Origin: Lachnospiraceae bacterium
Lineage (GTDB): Bacteria > Bacillota > Clostridia > Lachnospirales > Lachnospiraceae
Reading direction: 5' to 3'
DNA: 64,000 bases
Assembly: GCA_014804795.1 (NCBI GenBank)
Contig: JAAUZC010000015.1
Coordinates: forward strand, 133,857 to 197,856
The first letter of the stretch is position 1. Each line of letters opens with the position of its first letter. This document shows positions 37,018 through 45,091 of the stretch, one piece after another. A model generated the notes under the pieces. That model made no database searches, was not told the DNA's origin, and saw only the letters and a list, made by a program, of their open reading frames with translations. Both the position numbers and the translations under genes were made by a program.

Positions 37018-38019
37018 TTAAATTGTTTTCTTCCCGTCTCCCGGGAAAAGAATGCCTGCCTTTTTGCGTGAAGATTCCAGTGTGGCTATAACGTCCAGCA
37101 TCACATCCAGCCGTTCATAAATGGCATCATAATCATCTGCCAGCACCAGTTTTGTCAAATTCTGCACTTCATAAAACCAACGATCCGGATTCGGCTGATC
37201 GTTGAAAACCTTATCGCCGGTTTTTGTCACGACCCGCACCTCTGCGATGCCATTGCTGCCATCTTTGACATAAATATAGCCTTTCTCCCCCTCGATCTGG
37301 AAAGAGTTTACGCCCCAGGTATCCTTGGCACCGGCGGACTGGCTGACAAAGCCGTCATAGCGCATCACCAAAATACCGGAAGTATCGGCTAACCCCGGAT
37401 AAATGTTGGGATAATACACTGCGTCATCAGGTTTGCCAAACAAAGCAACATTCAGGTAAACATTGTAAAAGTTAAGATCCATCAGACAGCCTGCGCCATA
37501 CTCCGGATTAAAAACGTTCGGTATCTCGCCGTTCAGCAGCTGATCATACCGGCTGGAATACTGGCTATAGTTGCCCAACACCAACTTGACTTTTCCAATC
37601 CCGGACAGTTCCCGTTTCAGGATGCCAAAGTTTGGCAGAAATGCGGTGGGAACCGCCTCTATCAGAAACAGATGCCTTTCCTTTGCCATATCGACCAGCT
37701 CATGTGCCTGTTCCGCCCTGGTGCAGAAAGGCTTTTCGCAGATGACGTTTTTCCCGGCCAGAAGAGCCTTTTTGATCTGCTCATAGTGCAACAGATTGGG
37801 TGTGGCAATATAGACAAAATTGATCTCCTTATCCGCCAGAAAAGCGTCCATCTCCGTATAGACCTTATCTGCGCCGTACTCTGACGCCAAAGCTTTGCCC
37901 TTTTCCTCACTGCGGGAATAAACCGCAACCAACCGGATGCCGTCTGTTATCTTCACATTGTCCAGAATAGAATGAACGATCACTCCGGACCCGATCGTTC
38001 CGAGTTTGATTTCTTCCAT
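37018..38019 (-). CDS. Gfo/Idh/MocA family oxidoreductase
   Basis: 333 aa NAD(P)-dependent oxidoreductase. The N-terminal Rossmann motif is GTIGSGVIVHSIL (7-19), followed by the family motif EKP at 95-97 (ICEKPFCT) and a C-terminal alpha/beta domain. The segment ending VPTAFLPNFGILKREL resembles dehydrogenases acting on sugars or inositols. Substrate cannot be told. It lies in an accessory block between lepA and spoIIP, genes that are adjacent in many relatives. Confidence 0.88.
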   Translation of the reverse strand: MEEIKLGTIGSGVIVHSILDNVKITDGIRLVAVYSRSEEKGKALASEYGADKVYTEMDAFLADKEINFVYIATPNLLHYEQIKKALLAGKNVICEKPFCTRAEQAHELVDMAKERHLFLIEAVPTAFLPNFGILKRELSGIGKVKLVLGNYSQYSSRYDQLLNGEIPNVFNPEYGAGCLMDLNFYNVYLNVALFGKPDDAVYYPNIYPGLADTSGILVMRYDGFVSQSAGAKDTWGVNSFQIEGEKGYIYVKDGSNGIAEVRVVTKTGDKVFNDQPNPDRWFYEVQNLTKLVLADDYDAIYERLDVMLDVIATLESSRKKAGILFPGDGKKTI

Positions 38020-38101
38020 GTAGATACCTCCTTTTCTACTGCCCTATAAGCAGGAATAATTCATTGCCTCTATTCACTATCTCCATATATTTTTACCGGG
38101 A

Positions 38102-38869
38102 TCACACAGCAACGACCGCATCCAGGCACAGATGAAGTGCATATTCAAAAGAATCTCCGCCAAAACCTCGCTCGTCATATTTCTCCACGTTGGCTAAACT
38201 GTCTGCTGTGAATAGAATCTGCCCCCACAGTACGCCGCGAAACCGGGCGCAGGCCGCTAAGGCCGAACACTCCATTTCCACTGTGGCGCACCCTTCTTTT
38301 TTACGATAAGCCACCTTGTCCGCTGTCTCACGAAAAAAGCCATCCGTTGTCCAGGTGATGATTTCCCGGTAGGGTAATCCATGCTTTTCAAGAGCCGCTT
38401 TAATCGCACGGCGGGCCCGGCTGTCGATATCGATAAATCTGGACGGGGCCATATAATGATAACTCGTCCCCTCATCCCGCAGAGCTTTACACGGCACCAA
38501 AAATGTATTCTCTGCAATATCATCCAACGCACCGCATGACCCCGCACTGACGATCTCCTTTACGCCGTAACCTATAAGCCAATCAAGAAACTGGGTTGCC
38601 GCGGCCGCACCCGTGGGGGCTTGTGCCAGACATATTTCGCATCCCTCGTGCCGGACAGTGTAGACAGGGAAAACCTTTGTGGCTGTCTCAAATTCCGCCA
38701 CAATTTTCCCATTGTGACCTTTTGCATATGTATCGATCTCATCACTGAGGAATGCAAACACCGCTTTTGTTGGCAGCTGCACATCTATATGTTCGTGGTT
38801 GGGCATGATGACCGCATTCTTATCCGTATCAAACTCCAAAAGAGGAATCTCATTTTTATGGATACTCAT
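38102..38869 (-). CDS. Nucleoside phosphorylase (uridine phosphorylase-like)
   Basis: 255 aa from the ATG at 38,869 with GTAGGAGA upstream. The PNP/UDP family motifs are visible: SAGSCGAL (108-115, phosphate/ribose region), RDEGTSYHYM (131-140) and VEMECSALAA (197-206), where the Met-Glu pair binds ribose. It cleaves a nucleoside with phosphate to give ribose-1-phosphate and a base; uridine or a related pyrimidine is a guess. It precedes the oxidoreductase by 82 nt in the same direction. Confidence 0.88.
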   Translation of the reverse strand: MSIHKNEIPLLEFDTDKNAVIMPNHEHIDVQLPTKAVFAFLSDEIDTYAKGHNGKIVAEFETATKVFPVYTVRHEGCEICLAQAPTGAAAATQFLDWLIGYGVKEIVSAGSCGALDDIAENTFLVPCKALRDEGTSYHYMAPSRFIDIDSRARRAIKAALEKHGLPYREIITWTTDGFFRETADKVAYRKKEGCATVEMECSALAACARFRGVLWGQILFTADSLANVEKYDERGFGGDSFEYALHLCLDAVVAV

Positions 38870-39043
38870 TTGTCTCCTACTCCATAATACCTTATTCGTT
38901 ACTTTCATTTATATTGGTAGTATAACATTTCCTGCCATCTCATACAATCAGCACTGGCAGAAATTTTCACCGGTACGTCAACAGTTGTCTGCACATAATG
39001 AAATAGCGTAAACTAAAAAAGACGGAATTCACACATTGTTCCA

Positions 39044-39078
39044 TTGTAAAAACATTTCAAACGTGATATGCTAATCAC
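39044..39078 (+). promoter_or_regulatory. Promoter and putative operator of toxin-antitoxin remnant
   Basis: TTGTAA (39,044-39,049) and TATGCT (39,067-39,072) are 17 bases apart. An inverted repeat GTGAT-6-ATCAC (39,063-39,078) overlaps the -10 box, the usual place for autorepression by an antitoxin. The AAAGGAGG site and ATG follow closely. Binding is inferred. Confidence 0.5.
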
Positions 39079-39101
39079 ATCACAATAAAAGGAGGTTTCT
39101 T

Positions 39102-39257
39102 ATGGAAACTGCAATCAATCATCACTCAAAGGAGCTCTCAAAAACAGAATTTCTTCATTTTATCAACGAAGGGTTACAGGATGTATCTCAAAACAGACTT
39201 TTGGATTTTGACACTATCTTCGACGAACTGGAAGAAAGGTACCATACTAATGAATGA
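39102..39257 (+). CDS. Small antitoxin-like protein
   Basis: 51 aa. Ribosome binding site AAAGGAGG lies seven bases before ATG. The protein is hydrophilic and acidic towards its C-terminus, ending DTIFDELEERYHTNE, typical of the toxin-wrapping tail of RelB/ParD-type antitoxins. Its stop overlaps the downstream toxin start by 8 nt (ATGAATGA), the classic type II arrangement. A complete DNA-binding fold cannot be confirmed at this length, so the gene may itself be short or degenerate. Confidence 0.55.
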   Translation: METAINHHSKELSKTEFLHFINEGLQDVSQNRLLDFDTIFDELEERYHTNE

Positions 39258-39480
39258 GTATCGTATCGCTCTGACCGGACGAGCCCGAAGTGATATTATA
39301 GACATTGGTGACTATATCACTTTCACATTATCAGAACCAAATACATCTGACAAATTCTTAAAAGGTCTGAAAAATTCTATTTCACAGTTAAAAACATTTC
39401 CTTACTACACATACCGTTATTATCCTGAGAATCGGCTATCAAAGGAGAAACTGGAAAGATATCCTTACTTAAGTCATGCA
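39250..39480 (+). pseudogene. Truncated RelE/ParE-family toxin
   Basis: The first 60 residues (MNEYRIALTGRARSDIIDIG..., then DKFLKGLKNSISQLKTFPYY) have the ParE/RelE pattern: beta strand, two helices and the LxxFP motif. After about residue 55 the expected R-Y and I-x-x-x-R-R-x-x-W strands do not appear, and the frame runs antisense into the end of spoIIP. The toxin fold is therefore cut off and the protein is probably inactive. End coordinate marks where similarity-like sequence gives way to the spoIIP 3' end. Confidence 0.6.
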
Positions 39481-39483
39481 GGC

Positions 39484-40824
39484 TCATTCTCCGCTAAGCA
39501 CCATATCAAGCACCCTTGCCAGCGGTCCGCACGCATTCATCGCCTCCTGCAGCGTACTATTCTGGGCACCCAGCTCTACAAGCAGCGTCCTCGGTTTCAA
39601 ATGCATATTATAGCGATATCCTTTCAAATAAATCTTTCTGGTCAGTCCCGGATAGTATTCCTCACATACTTTTTGCATCTGAAAAGAAAAGGCAAGATTC
39701 CCCTGTAAATTTTCATTCGGCAGATAGCTGATCTCTCCCAGTTCACGCACTCGGGAAAGCCCGTTAAAAAACATAAACTTTGCCGTCGGCTGCCCCTCGA
39801 TATCTGTTACGAGCCTTGTCCCCTCCGCCACAGAATCTCTGTGCAGGTCAATCACCACTTCTATAGACGGATTCTCATTTAAAACCTGTTCTATCGCCGG
39901 CAGCGCATAGGAATAGGCATAGTCCCTGTTTTCATCATATTTCCCGGTATGATGGAGTACCTGATATCCATATTCATTCCGTAATATTTCGGCAAGTTTT
40001 TCTCCTACGCCAACCACTGTAGCGGACTCATCTCCCTCTGTGGAATCCGCATATCCTTCATGCGCATGGGTATGGTAGATCAAAATCTGCGGCCCATCCC
40101 CGCCCTTTGCTATTTTTAAATCCGTGTTCGCTAACTTTTTTGCATTCAGTTCCTGCGCTGTAGTATAAGTACTGGCATCCACTGTATAAAACTTTCCTAC
40201 AAGCGCCTCAAATTCCTCATAATCTTCCAACGAAATTTCCTGCACTTTTTCACTATGTATCAACTCTCTGTAACTGTTTTCATCTACACTGCCATCGGTG
40301 ATCGTAAAATAGGAATCCTCATCATTTAAACGCTGCTCTGTTCCTTCCGTCTCCTCCGCCATCTCTTCTGCTTCATCCGGAACCGTTTCGTCTGATGTTT
40401 CATTTTCTGATATGCCACTCTCCTCTCCCGATAGAATATTTTCGTCCCCCGCAGTGTTTTCTCCTTCCGGTATTTTCTCCATCTCTTCTGTCGGATCTAA
40501 GATCTCCCCTTCTTCCGCTTCTTTCATCAAAATTTCCACATACTCTTTATAATACTGGTTCATCATACCATCCCCGAAATAGGAAATGCTGTAACTGTAT
40601 AAGGGCAGCTCCTTTGATATCATGTCCATTACTCTCCCCTCTGTTGTCACACTGTTATTTCCATAGGCAAGAGTGTCCATACAAAAAGTTGCTGTGGGAA
40701 AGAGCTGCCCGTATACCTTTTGAATAAGCATCCCCGCCGGACAAAAGGATATCAAAAATACCACTGTGATAAGCGCAAGAAGAAATATCGCTTTCTGCCC
40801 GCCTTCTCTATATTTCCAATGCAA
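39484..40824 (-). CDS. spoIIP: Stage II sporulation protein P (SpoIIP)
   Basis: 446 aa. An N-terminal membrane helix (AIFLLALITVVFLISFCPAG) leads to a Glu-rich linker (about 95-165) and the amidase/endopeptidase domain with LIYHTHAHEGYADS, VVIDLHRDSV and LLVELGAQNSTLQEAM, which supply the zinc ligands. SpoIIP degrades septal peptidoglycan with SpoIID for engulfment. The start is TTG with GGAGG nine bases upstream and overlaps gpr by 17 nt. Confidence 0.93.
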   Translation of the reverse strand: MHWKYREGGQKAIFLLALITVVFLISFCPAGMLIQKVYGQLFPTATFCMDTLAYGNNSVTTEGRVMDMISKELPLYSYSISYFGDGMMNQYYKEYVEILMKEAEEGEILDPTEEMEKIPEGENTAGDENILSGEESGISENETSDETVPDEAEEMAEETEGTEQRLNDEDSYFTITDGSVDENSYRELIHSEKVQEISLEDYEEFEALVGKFYTVDASTYTTAQELNAKKLANTDLKIAKGGDGPQILIYHTHAHEGYADSTEGDESATVVGVGEKLAEILRNEYGYQVLHHTGKYDENRDYAYSYALPAIEQVLNENPSIEVVIDLHRDSVAEGTRLVTDIEGQPTAKFMFFNGLSRVRELGEISYLPNENLQGNLAFSFQMQKVCEEYYPGLTRKIYLKGYRYNMHLKPRTLLVELGAQNSTLQEAMNACGPLARVLDMVLSGE

Positions 40825-41701
40825 TATTGATTGCCTCCGATACCGTATAGCTTAATCTGTTCACCACATCATCAATATCTTTTGTTGTCACATACATATT
40901 TTGCAGTTCCGCCATCTTTAACGCATGGATATCAGAGCAGAACAGCATCTCCCGCTCCACCTGCTCCACCGCGTCGCCCACGATCGTCCCTGCATCTACA
41001 ACAGTCGGAATCCCGATTCCGATCACAGGAATCCCTAATGTCTCTTCCGTCAGCGCATGGCGATGATTGCCCACTCCTGAACCGGGCTGCACCCCCGTAT
41101 CCGTAATCTGGATCGTCCGGTTCAGGCGCTTTGTACTTCTCGCCGCCAACGCATCGATAGCAATGATCACATCGGGCTTAGTCTGTTCCACTACCCCGCG
41201 GATGATCTCACAGGTTTCCATGCCTGTCTTTGCCATAACACCGGGAACGATCGCACTGATCATGTGCACCTTGTTTTTGTCATAAGCAGCTTTTCCGAAT
41301 TCCCTGACCACATGTCTTGTAATATGAAGCTGATCCGCCGTATTGGGTCCCAATGCATCCGCGGTCACCTCTCTGTTGCCAAGCCCCACTACCAATACGG
41401 AAAGCTCCTCCTTTTCATCCGGCAGAAGCTCCCGTATCTGATCGGCAACTTTTTCTGATATTTCCCGATGATACCCCTCATCCGCCGTCGCCATATTCGG
41501 TGCTTCCAATGTAATATACGTCCCCATCGGTTTCCCCATGATCTTAGCGCCGTTTTTTGTCTCAATGATCACCCGCGTAATATAAATTTCATTTTCTGTA
41601 TCTTTTTCCTCTTCCACCCGAACGCCCCGGATCTCCTCCTCCGGCTTCTGCACCGTCTCTTTCGCCTCTAATGCCAGGTCTGTTCTTACCTGAAGTCCCA
41701 T
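40808..41701 (-). CDS. gpr: Germination protease GPR
   Basis: 297 aa from the ATG at 41,701. The N-terminal propeptide is recognisable (GLQVRTDLALEA), and the conserved core includes VVGLGNREVTADALGPNTAD and DAGTIVGDAVE. GPR degrades small acid-soluble spore proteins early in germination after autoprocessing. Gene order gpr-spoIIP with divergent rpsT is typical of Firmicutes. Confidence 0.95.
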   Translation of the reverse strand: MGLQVRTDLALEAKETVQKPEEEIRGVRVEEEKDTENEIYITRVIIETKNGAKIMGKPMGTYITLEAPNMATADEGYHREISEKVADQIRELLPDEKEELSVLVVGLGNREVTADALGPNTADQLHITRHVVREFGKAAYDKNKVHMISAIVPGVMAKTGMETCEIIRGVVEQTKPDVIIAIDALAARSTKRLNRTIQITDTGVQPGSGVGNHRHALTEETLGIPVIGIGIPTVVDAGTIVGDAVEQVEREMLFCSDIHALKMAELQNMYVTTKDIDDVVNRLSYTVSEAINIALEI

Positions 41702-41791
41702 AAGCAGCCCCACCTTATCTTTCCTCTTACATTTTTATTCAAACAAACGCCTGAATAGTAATATTTTAGGCAATTTATGCGAAATTATGTA

Positions 41792-41820
41792 TTGACAGAA
41801 ATGCTTTCTGACTTTAAAAT
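41792..41820 (+). promoter_or_regulatory. Strong sigma-A promoter of rpsT
   Basis: Perfect TTGACA (41,792-41,797) and TAAAAT (41,815-41,820) with a 17-base spacer. It predicts a 5' leader of about 130 nt before the rpsT TTG. Within the leader CGCGC-ACT-GCGCG (41,887-41,899) forms a small GC hairpin in a GC-rich patch. Confidence 0.75.
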
Positions 41821-41955
41821 AATATGCGTATGTTTACGTTAGTTGTCCGTGTCTCGCTAAAGTAACATCATTACAACCAACGCTGTCGCGCACTGCGCGC
41901 CGGCTTGTGGAATCAAAAATACGAACGAACAGTAGAAATCATTGGAGGTATCATC

Positions 41956-42219
41956 TTGGCTAACATTAAATCTGCGAAGAAGCGTATTCTGGTAAACAGG
42001 ACAAAAGCTGCAAGAAATAAATCCATTAAGTCCGCTACCAAGACCGCTATTAAAAAAGTTTATGCTGCTATCGAGGCAAAGGATAAGGAAGCTGCAAAGG
42101 CTGCGTTGCTTGCTGCCACATCTACGATCGATAAAGCTGCCAGCAAAGGCATCTATCATAAAAATAATGCATCCAGAAAAATTTCCCGCCTGAACCTGGC
42201 GGTCAACAAGATGGAATAG
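41956..42219 (+). CDS. rpsT: 30S ribosomal protein S20
   Basis: 87 aa from a TTG start with TTGGAGG eight bases upstream; the frame extends 17 codons further without a start site. It is Lys/Ala-rich with the S20 pattern NIKSAKKRILVNRTKAARN and NNASRKISRLNLAVNK. It binds 16S rRNA early in assembly. TTG initiation is frequent in rpsT genes. Confidence 0.96.
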   Translation: MANIKSAKKRILVNRTKAARNKSIKSATKTAIKKVYAAIEAKDKEAAKAALLAATSTIDKAASKGIYHKNNASRKISRLNLAVNKME

Positions 42220-42231
42220 CATTGAGAAACG

Positions 42232-42296
42232 CAAAAAAGGCATCACTATACGTCATTGCGTGTGAACACGCATTTCGCATAGTAATGCCTTTTTTA
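42232..42296. terminator. Bidirectional terminator between rpsT and ABC-F gene
   Basis: Outer arms AAAAAGGCATCACTAT and ATAGTAATGCCTTTTT pair with one mismatch and are flanked by A and T runs on both sides, with a second small hairpin GCGTGTGAACACGC inside. It ends rpsT on the plus strand and can end the convergent ABC-F gene on the minus strand. Confidence 0.85.
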
Positions 42297-42335
42297 TGTG
42301 GCGAAAGCCACACATGCAACTTAACTTTACATTTG

Positions 42336-43802
42336 TCAAAATAAGTCCTGTTTTGTCAAATTCCCGCCTTTGACCAACAGTCTCTCCGTCGCAATATGGT
42401 CTACAAAGGTCTTATCGTGAGAGGTAAAAATCAAAGTACCCTCGTACTCCCGTAACAAAGCCTCCAGCGCCTCAATCGATGGTATATCCAGATAATTGGT
42501 TGGTTCATCCATCATCAGCAGATTGACATTGCTCACAAACAGCATGGCAAAGGCCAGTTTCATCCGTTCGCCGCCAGATAACGCCCCCGCCGGCTTTTCC
42601 ATATCCCTGCCTGTCAGAAGCAGTCTTGCCAGAACCGTGCGGGTCACGCTTTCTGATTGTATGGATACCTCCCGGACATTTTCAAGTACTGTTTTCTCAA
42701 AATCGATCTGCGAAAAATTCTGTTTTAAATAGCCAATCCTTGCCTTTGGAACAATGGTAATGCCATTTCCGGAATGAATCAAATCCAGAAGTGTTGTCTT
42801 TCCCGTGCCGTTGTCGCCAATAATAGCCAGCTTGCTCCTGTTATGGACAACAAAACTGCAGTCATCAAAAATAAGTTTATCACCATAGCCAAAGGAAACG
42901 TGTTCCCCACGAATAACAATAGGATTTTCCGGGGGATTCGTCAGACGAAAATCCGGTCTTATCCGTGCTTCTGCCTTTGGTTTCTCCCTGACCTCTATAT
43001 GTTCGATTCGCTTCTGCACATTTCTTGCGCTTCGTTCCATACTCCTGACTTTATCCTCCGGCTTTCTGTTCCCAATAAAAGCTATCGCCTTTGCCTCACT
43101 GTAAGATTTCTTTGACGGCCTTTTACTCATACTTTTGGCCTTTGCCTTCTTTTCCTGAAACACCCTTTCCAAACGGTGCTTTTCTTCACAGTAGCGGTTG
43201 TATTCTTCCTGCTGCTTTTTTCTCTGTTCCTCCTTTTGAAGGAGATAATCGTCATAGTTTCCGTCGTAGCTTGTCAGCTTTCCAAAGGACAGTTCCACGA
43301 TTCTGCTGCAAAGTGTATTACAGAGCGCACGGTCATGCGTGACAAGCACCATTGTTTCTATCTCTTGTAACCTTTTTGCCAACGCTTCAATTCCTCTGCG
43401 ATCCAGATTCGCGGTCGGCTCGTCCAGAAAAGCCACAGCTCTTTCACAGGTGAAAAGCTCCGCCAGACGAAGCCTTGTATTTTCGCCCCCACTTACCTGC
43501 TCCTGCCAAAGTTTATCCCAAACGCCCATCCGCCCCGCCTCATCAAGATCAAGCGCATACGGATCCGGCGTCTCTGCAAACTGCCGGAAGTAAAAAGGCG
43601 TACAGCTTCTTTGTATCCGTCCGCTGTCAGGCCCTCTTTCGCCTGCCAGAAGCTGAAGCAGAGTCGTTTTCCCCGCCCCATTGACGCCCACCAATCCGAC
43701 CCGTTCTCCTTCATAAAGATAAAAACGGTCAAAATCCAAAACCGTCTGATCCCCATAGGCCACGATGATATTTTCCGCGTAAATCAATTCTTTTTTTGAC
43801 AT
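42336..43802 (-). CDS. ARE-type ABC-F ribosomal protection protein
   Basis: 488 aa from ATG (MSKKELIYAENI) with GGAGGG upstream. Two ABC domains without membrane segments: Walker A GVNGAGKTT (39-47) and GDNGTGKTT, signatures VSGGENTRLRLAEL and LSGGERMKLAFAM, and Walker B motifs LDEPTANLD and MDEPTNYLD. The charged linker (about 195-260) is of the length expected to reach the peptidyl-transferase region. Members of the antibiotic-resistance (Vga/Lsa/Msr/VmlR) group displace lincosamides, streptogramins A, pleuromutilins or macrolides from the ribosome; the exact subgroup cannot be fixed from sequence reading. A drug-responsive leader supports a resistance role. Confidence 0.85.
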   Translation of the reverse strand: MSKKELIYAENIIVAYGDQTVLDFDRFYLYEGERVGLVGVNGAGKTTLLQLLAGERGPDSGRIQRSCTPFYFRQFAETPDPYALDLDEAGRMGVWDKLWQEQVSGGENTRLRLAELFTCERAVAFLDEPTANLDRRGIEALAKRLQEIETMVLVTHDRALCNTLCSRIVELSFGKLTSYDGNYDDYLLQKEEQRKKQQEEYNRYCEEKHRLERVFQEKKAKAKSMSKRPSKKSYSEAKAIAFIGNRKPEDKVRSMERSARNVQKRIEHIEVREKPKAEARIRPDFRLTNPPENPIVIRGEHVSFGYGDKLIFDDCSFVVHNRSKLAIIGDNGTGKTTLLDLIHSGNGITIVPKARIGYLKQNFSQIDFEKTVLENVREVSIQSESVTRTVLARLLLTGRDMEKPAGALSGGERMKLAFAMLFVSNVNLLMMDEPTNYLDIPSIEALEALLREYEGTLIFTSHDKTFVDHIATERLLVKGGNLTKQDLF

Positions 43803-43942
43803 AAAAAAATCCCTCCTTCGATACAAGAGAGATTACCAATCTAAGATGCTGTTTCTGCGCCGCCAACAGCCCTGCCGCAAACGGACAGGGCACTTTCCCG
43901 CAGAAACGAAAAGCCATACATAAATGATCATCGGTAACTCTC
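43803..43942 (-). promoter_or_regulatory. Transcription attenuator of ABC-F gene
   Basis: Minus-strand RNA: AATCTCTC (43,827-43,834) pairs with GAGGGATT (43,808-43,815), followed by a seven-T run reaching the start codon, forming an intrinsic terminator that also buries the GGAGG ribosome binding site. Its 5' arm can pair instead with GAGAGTTACC (43,933-43,942) as GGTAATCTCTC (one bulge), an antiterminator. A 26-codon uORF lies between the two antiterminator halves. Ribosome stalling there would favour read-through, the known logic for vmlR-type genes. The pairing is seen; the response is inferred. Confidence 0.75.
43841..43921 (-). CDS. Upstream leader peptide of ABC-F gene
   Basis: 26 codons, ATG to TAG, beginning M-Y-G-F-S-F-L-R-E-S and ending G-A-E-T-A-S. 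No strong ribosome binding site is visible. An overlapping ATG four bases later opens a second frame that runs into the ABC-F gene. Most of the uORF is folded in a large hairpin: GTTTCTGCG (43,899-43,907) pairs with CGCAGAAAC (43,851-43,859), with GCCCTG/CAGGGC inside. It is a candidate sensor of ribosome-binding drugs. Confidence 0.5.
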   Translation of the reverse strand: MYGFSFLRESALSVCGRAVGGAETAS

Positions 43943-43980
43943 AAGCAGTCACGCAGCTGTGGTTCTGGACATATCATGAT

Positions 43981-44025
43981 AGAACTTCTCACAAAATGCC
44001 CCTTGGCATAAGCGTTAGAAGTTCT
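43981..44025 (-). other. Upstream leader hairpin of ABC-F gene
   Basis: AGAACTTCT and AGAAGTTCT are perfect inverted repeats (43,981-43,989 and 44,017-44,025), with a second pair ATGCC/GGCAT inside. It lies in the 5' part of the roughly 310-nt leader, upstream of the attenuator. It may pause polymerase or fold alternatively with the downstream uORF; no function shown. Confidence 0.5.
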
Positions 44026-44118
44026 TCTCCCACTACCTTCGCTGCTTTTCATATGAGCCTTTTGAAGTTACCGAATAATCATATCTTTCACAGTTACCCT
44101 TTCATTTTGTCCGGTTTA

Positions 44119-44147
44119 AATTTAGCATCCTTCCAGACATATGTCAA
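44119..44147 (-). promoter_or_regulatory. Sigma-A promoter of ABC-F gene
   Basis: On the minus strand a perfect TTGACA (44,142-44,147) is followed after 17 bases by TAAATT (44,119-44,124). The predicted transcript has a leader of about 310 nt before the ABC-F ATG, ample for the attenuator. Confidence 0.75.
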
Positions 44148-44202
44148 GATGCAGGATTTTTATCAACACGGGCGACTCTACATTTTGACTTTGATAAATC
44201 CT

Positions 44203-45090
44203 TCAGTGCCTGTGCCCGCCGCCGCCATGGGAAACACCGCCGCTCGAAACGTGGTGGCCGCCGCCACCGCCGCCGTGGCCTCCTCCGCTGCTGCTGTTTT
44301 GAATCCTATGCTGTGCAACCGATTTCCGGATAAACCGGTCTTCCCTGTGATTTATCTTCACCTTTCCGTTTTTCACATAAGTGTTCGCCGTCGTTGTCTT
44401 TTTACCTGCTTCGGAACCAAGATTGCAAAGCACAAAACCCACTGCCGTCACCAGTGATACGATCAAAATGATCGGCACGGAAAAATTAATGCTGACAAAC
44501 CCAAATCCGTTCATATCATGATAAAACTGATTGATATAAGCTTTGTATCCCAGATAAGGGCTCAGCTTGCTCCACCGGTAACTTTTTTCCAGCAGATGAT
44601 CTATCATACTGCTGCTGTACTTTCCTTCCGCTTTCCCTGTCGTGCAAAGCCAGCTGTATGCCCATCCGTCATCTTCCCGATGCAGATTATCCAAAAACAG
44701 CACGCCGTTTCCCTGCGGTTTATCGTATCCGAACATATGCTCGTCATAAAAATCATCCGCATAGATCATGACATACTTATCTTCGGCAACATATTCCTGG
44801 CGCTCATAAGCGTATTCCCGCAGCGATTCGTTCAGTGTCACAAGCACAATATCACAGCCTGTCTGCGCTTCTCGCCTTGCGATCAGCTTTCGCAGTTTTT
44901 CCTCCTCCTTATCGGAGAGTACATCCGCCAGATCAAACACTCTTTCCTCGGTCGTACACTCCGTATTCTCCCTGCTCCCGTTTTTCAGGCTGCCCGTTAA
45001 ACTGTGTATCCCCGTCAATCCAAAATAGAAAACTGCCAGTACGCCGAGAATGATAAAACAGACTTTAAAGCTTTTCAAAAATTTCTTCAT
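44203..45090 (-). CDS. TPM-domain membrane protein with Gly/His-rich tail
   Basis: 295 aa. N-terminal signal anchor (VCFIILGVLAVFYFGLTGI), a TPM domain (about 45-195: RVFDLADVLSDKEEEKLRKL, then IVLVTLNESLREYAYERQEY), a second membrane helix (about 205-225) and a Gly/His/Ser-rich C-terminus with short HGGGG and GGHH runs. TPM proteins include a PSII repair phosphatase in plants; bacterial roles are poorly defined. The His-rich tail could bind metal. It is 1 nt from the upstream zinc-ribbon gene, so they likely act together. Confidence 0.8.
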   Translation of the reverse strand: MKKFLKSFKVCFIILGVLAVFYFGLTGIHSLTGSLKNGSRENTECTTEERVFDLADVLSDKEEEKLRKLIARREAQTGCDIVLVTLNESLREYAYERQEYVAEDKYVMIYADDFYDEHMFGYDKPQGNGVLFLDNLHREDDGWAYSWLCTTGKAEGKYSSSMIDHLLEKSYRWSKLSPYLGYKAYINQFYHDMNGFGFVSINFSVPIILIVSLVTAVGFVLCNLGSEAGKKTTTANTYVKNGKVKINHREDRFIRKSVAQHRIQNSSSGGGHGGGGGGHHVSSGGVSHGGGGHRH

Positions 45091-45091
45091 C

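Noticed and set aside
43729-44052. 107-codon minus-strand frame across the ABC-F leader and its start
   Set aside because: It overlaps the ABC-F start in another frame, lacks a good site and is better explained as leader sequence containing the short uORF.
44203-44320. Gly/His codon repeats as a simple-sequence repeat or CRISPR-like array
   Set aside because: They encode the in-frame low-complexity tail of the TPM protein and have no constant repeat-spacer pattern. No CRISPR array or insertion sequence was found elsewhere.
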